DNA from: Brachionus koreanus
Lineage: Eukaryota; Rotifera; Eurotatoria; Ploima; Brachionidae
Reading direction: 5' to 3'
DNA length: 64,000 bases
NCBI GenBank assembly: GCA_016987375.1
Contig: PJRA01000272.1
Coordinates: 1,153,598 to 1,217,597, forward strand
Positions within the stretch are counted from its first letter, which is position 1. Every line of letters starts with the position of its first letter. Positions 60,321 to 64,000 of this stretch are shown here, piece after piece. The notes under the pieces are model-generated. The model was not told the DNA's origin. It did not search any database and was given only the letters and a program-made list of their open reading frames with translations. The position numbers and the translations under genes are program-made.

Positions 60321-61625
60321 TAACATCAACTTTTTTTAAGATTTCAATGTAAGCTTCAATTTTTTTTGGGGAAAAAGGTTATTTAAGAAAAAAATAAATA
60401 TTCTTTGGTATTTTGGAATTTAGAAATTTTATTTTCTTACAAAGCAATCACTGAATTAAATTTTTACTTTTATATCGTCAAAAATAAATAATCAATAAAA
60501 AAATAAATAAAATTAAAATATCATAAAATTTACAGTGGTGCTATAAATTGACTTTTCTTGGATATTCTACGTAAAAATGCGCAATTCTGCCCAAAAGCGC
60601 AAGAGAAAAAAAATCTAACAATTTTTGTCTTGATCTGTATGGATATTTACTAAAAGCAATCTGTAAGTTTATGCTTGATATTGCAAATTTTCGATAAAAT
60701 GGGTAATTGAAATAGTGTATCCCGAAAACTTAAATTTAAAATATATGATGAAAGATGAAAGTTATGATGATGAAAGCGAAAAACTTTTTTTTATTCTATT
60801 CAATTCTATTTAAGATGAAGAATCAAATTTGAACAAAAAACCAAAAAAAGGATTTAAATAAAAATGTAATTTTTAAAAATTAAATTCAATTTTTTAAAAT
60901 CAAAAAAAAATCTTTGCCAAAATTACTGATTTTTACAATTTTTTACTTTATTTTACAGTAATTCTACTAATTTTTTCTCTTATTTTATATTTCTATCTTC
61001 AATGAACATATTCGACTTCACTTAAATGTAAAATTTAATTTTTTAAAAATTTTACTCATACAGAATTATGTATATAATAATTTTTTAATAACTTATTAAC
61101 CATTGTTGTTGAAATTATTAGTTGAATAATGATTAAATTAATACTCAATAATAAATTTTTTTTGGGTATAATCAACAAATTTTGTTGGTAAACTTCAATT
61201 CATGATCTATTTACTACAAAACATCATTCTAACACGATTTCATTCATGGCATTGCATCAAAATAATAATAATGATAAGCATCAGAATATAAATATTAAAA
61301 AAAATTAAGAAAACAAAAATTATTTAATATCCTTTATTAATATAAAATATCAAAATAAAAATTCAAAAGTACGATTTTATCAAAATATAAACGACATTCT
61401 AAATATTCAACTTGGAATTTCATTTTATTATGAATAACTTTTTATATTTTGTTTTTATATTCTAAACCGGCTAATCACTACAACGGCACAAATGTCAAAT
61501 ATACAGAGACTATAAAAAATAAACCATGTGCGAAACTGCCCCAATGTGATGCCTAAAAAACGAATACAACCACAAGTATAATATACAAATATGTACAGAA
61601 CAAATAAATCGTCTGAATATAATAA

Positions 61626-63534
61626 CTATTTCGGATTTTTGTTTGAAAAAGAACTGCTCAAATTGGGCAAACTGGCCGAATTTTGTGCAAAATTTGGAAG
61701 CATTAGGTTCAAATGTTGTTGTATTTTGGCAAAATCAGGTAGTTGTCCACTTGAGTTAATCAAATTTGAAATTTGAAATAGATTTTGAGGTGATTTTGAT
61801 GGTCGGCTTGAATTTGGACTAGACATGAATTCATCAGAATGCGATTTGTCCATGTTTGGAGCCATTATTTGATTGATAGTCTTTTTTTTGTGCTGATTGA
61901 CAACATTATCGTACACATTTTGCTTTGTTTGATTTATCAGTTGAACTGATTGATTTATGGACTTGGGCGTCGAAGCCATATTATTTTTGCTTGATGGCAC
62001 CTGACTAGCGACTGGGCTGGAAACATGGTGTTCGATTTTTATTGCCTTACCATTCTTGCTTGATATGTTTATTGTTGCATTGGGCGTTTGTTTGGACGAA
62101 GTGGGTGTTGATGGCATAGATGTCGATGGCTTCGAAACTGAATGGCTGTTCGACACTGGTCGCTGATGCTGAACATGCTGTTGTTGCTGACAATACTTTA
62201 TTTGGTAAATATTGAGCAAGACATTTTTTTGCATCCAATTTTTGGGCCACAAATTAAGCAATTCAGTTTCAAAAAAATTGTCAATATAGTTTAGTTTAAT
62301 ACTAGCATCTATTTGTGAATTTTGAGGTGATGGTGATGAACCAGCTATTCTGAACATGGCCATTTTAATTTGAATAATATTTAGGATTAAATCGCGTATT
62401 TTGTCCGTAAATTCAAATTTTTTTCTCGGCGGATTCATTTTTTTCCTTATTTCCTCATTTTGTTCGTTTGATTTAGCTTTTTTGTATTCTTCCACAAGTC
62501 GAGTGTATTTGCTGTAATTTTTTGGCATTTCGGCATCTATTTCCCTCTTAAGTTCGCCAATTTTGTTCTTTAGAGTGTTCTCGAGATTTTTTATCTTAAT
62601 TTGATTAACAATTATCTGATAATTTTTCTGAAAATAATCCTTGTTCATTTCAAACGAGTCGGCCAGATTGCTAATGCAATAGTCTCTCAGCCTTGTCAAA
62701 TTAGGATATTTTGAATTACGCACAGAATAATCCACCAAATAGATCAAATTATGAACTTGAGAATTTTCTAGAAATTTTCCAACTTCTTGTTTTTGTTTAA
62801 AAATTTGAAATTCTTTTTTTAAATTTAAAATTTTAGTCTTTAGATCGTCGGTTAGATCGTTAAATGAGATTTGGGGAGAACCGGGCGGGGATTTTTTAAT
62901 TTTAAGATCATTCTCATCCTTGATAGACATGTTAATTGGAATGTTAGGTGCGACAAAGTTGTGCGTTTTAACTTCTTGACTTGGTACAGGTATGCTTTTA
63001 ATGTATTCGTTGCTGGTGCTGGTGCTGGCCAAATTTTGTTGATTTGTTTGATTGTCTTTGGTCAATAAGCGTCGGCATATTCGGAACAGAGCGTCTTTAT
63101 TGCGACCAGTTTTAGAAGATAGATAATTGAACACATGGAATTGTTGCTTAACGCGTTTACTCTCTGTATAGATGTTGATCAAAAGAGATTTTAGTTCTAA
63201 CGAGAGCGACTCGCTGCTTGAGCTTACTGTGGATTCGTAAAGATCGAGAAATTTTTTGATCAAGGCCACAAAATCTTCTTGCAAATTATTAGGTAAATTT
63301 TGGTTTACTAGCGGCTGTGTTAAGTTGCTGCGATTAAGACTGTTGTTGACCAGGAAACTATCGTTTAAATGAGATTTGTTTGTTTGATTTTGAAATTCTT
63401 CTTCCACATCTATGTAATCATTGCTCTCAGACTTTATTTCTATTTTTGGCTGATTTACAATTCGATTTTTTTCGTTCAGAATTTGAGTATTTATGTTACT
63501 TTTTGGCTGTTCTTGATTAGATTCGATTTTTTTC
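61626..63534 (-). CDS. UBN1: Ubinuclein (HIRA histone-chaperone subunit), C-terminal exon
   Basis: Subunit of the HIRA complex that deposits histone H3.3. One long exon, with an acceptor TTTTAG at about 63535, gives 635 residues to the stop. The upstream exons, including the HIRA-binding HRD region, are beyond the window. The frame is open from 63534, so the GTG inside it is not a start. The ubinuclein middle domain is clear: LKREIDAEMPKNYSKYTRLV, PRKKFEFTDKIRDLI and LLNLWPKNWMQKNVL, as in human LWPKGWMQ. A Gln/Ser/Pro-rich tail follows. A CISNLADSFEMNKDYFQK segment precedes the domain, and a similar FNYLSSKTGRNKDALFRICR segment lies further upstream. UBN1 and UBN2 are vertebrate duplicates, so the symbol denotes the family. 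Confidence 0.88.
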
Positions 63535-64000
63535 TAAAAATTTTTAAATTTTTTAAAAAAATTTATTAAAAAAAAATATCTATTTATAATTATTTAAAAA
63601 GACCTAAGTGTGAAATAGTAAGCTAATTTTCTAACACATTAGTTTTTGAAATTTTAAAACTTAATTTTAGAGTATTCCTTTAAAGAAAATAACACTATTT
63701 TAGAACCATGTCTAAACCTCTTTCATTAAAAAATGGAGACCGATTTCAACTGGGTAATAATTGCGATGAAAATTATCAACTAGGCCGTTGCTCAAAAAGA
63801 CACTGGAAAAAGAGATGAGCACCTCCTCTACTAACTGATTGAATAAAAAAAAGTTCAAAAAGAGCCATAAAGAGCTGTAGCGGTCGCTATTAGATTTTCT
63901 TTAAATGAACTTTATAAAATCAAATGTTAAATATTCATTTTCATGATTATTTGTCCAAAATTTTATTATGTAAAATTATTTAAAATTTAATCTAAATTAA
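63535..64000. other. Presumed ubinuclein intron containing a SINE copy
   Basis: Begins with the polypyrimidine/TTTTAG acceptor (minus strand) of the ubinuclein exon. No further exon is seen before the window ends. It contains the SINE relative at 63707-63852. Confidence 0.5.
63707..63852 (+). mobile_element. SINE relative, 5'-truncated
   Basis: CATGTCTAAACCTCTTTCAT, AAAAAATGGAGACCGATTTC and AACTGGGTAA align with the body of the SINE at 13246-13505 (read on its minus strand). The 3' part CTCAAAAAGA...AAAGAGATGAGCACCTCCTC also aligns, and it ends in a run of A. The tRNA-like head is missing. A 36-codon open frame starting at the ATG at 63708 is part of the repeat, not a gene. Confidence 0.7.

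Larger units (their letters stand above)
57596..61625. other. Long intergenic region with inverted-repeat elements
   Basis: Convergent gap between VMA21 and ubinuclein. No gene is supported; the open frame at 57607-57792 is low-complexity. It holds the TACCGTAAA-family element (58322-58798), one copy of the GAATAAATATAAATGG repeat (59262-59330) and a short palindrome (60204-60320). Confidence 0.55.

Overview
The window is a very AT-rich stretch of animal nuclear DNA. Genes have short introns, often 50-70 nt (GT...TTTTAG), and are separated by long A/T-rich intergenic DNA full of small inverted-repeat elements. The gene set is metazoan: PLK4, TDRD3, OBI1/RNF219, a THEG-repeat sperm protein and ubinuclein. 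Compact introns plus extreme AT richness fit a rotifer such as Brachionus; that is an inference, and other AT-rich invertebrates are not excluded. One 148-base run of N (51719-51866) marks an assembly gap.

Layout. 1-6 kb: CNOT7/8 deadenylase and SGT1 co-chaperone (+). 6.6-15.6 kb: an OBI1-like RING protein (copy A, -) and a LAMMER/CLK kinase (copy A, -). 19.4-25.9 kb: a long Ser/Asn-rich ORF (+) followed by a second LAMMER kinase (copy B, +), which may be one gene. 26.0-26.7 kb: a THEG-repeat protein (-). 30.3-32.8 kb: intronless PLK4 (+). 36.8-38.3 kb: a three-domain thioredoxin/PDI protein like TXNDC5 (-). 41.3-43.7 kb: OBI1-like copy B (-). 44.8-45.6 kb: dead LINE reverse transcriptase. 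46.1-50.1 kb: TDRD3 (-). 50.3-54.5 kb: XAB2/SYF1 (-). 55.4-55.8 kb: dead mariner transposase. 56.8-57.6 kb: a small Tim (TIMM8-like) and VMA21 (+). 61.6 kb to the edge: ubinuclein (-, 5' end outside).

Most exons below were joined by hand from donor/acceptor signals, reading-frame phase and recalled family sequences; every join listed keeps frame. The chief points of interest are: (1) two paralogous pairs, OBI1-like A/B and CLK A/B, within 37 kb, with exon lengths preserved; (2) a frame-compatible splice that would give CLK-B an N-terminal extension of about 604 residues; (3) a tRNA-headed SINE with an 11-bp target-site duplication and a second copy at the window's end; (4) several families of inverted-repeat elements, some inside introns; (5) a TDRD3 without Tudor or UBA domains and a PLK4 without a recognisable third polo box; (6) splice-acceptor-like sites just before the ATG of the downstream gene in same-strand pairs, suggesting spliced-leader trans-splicing.
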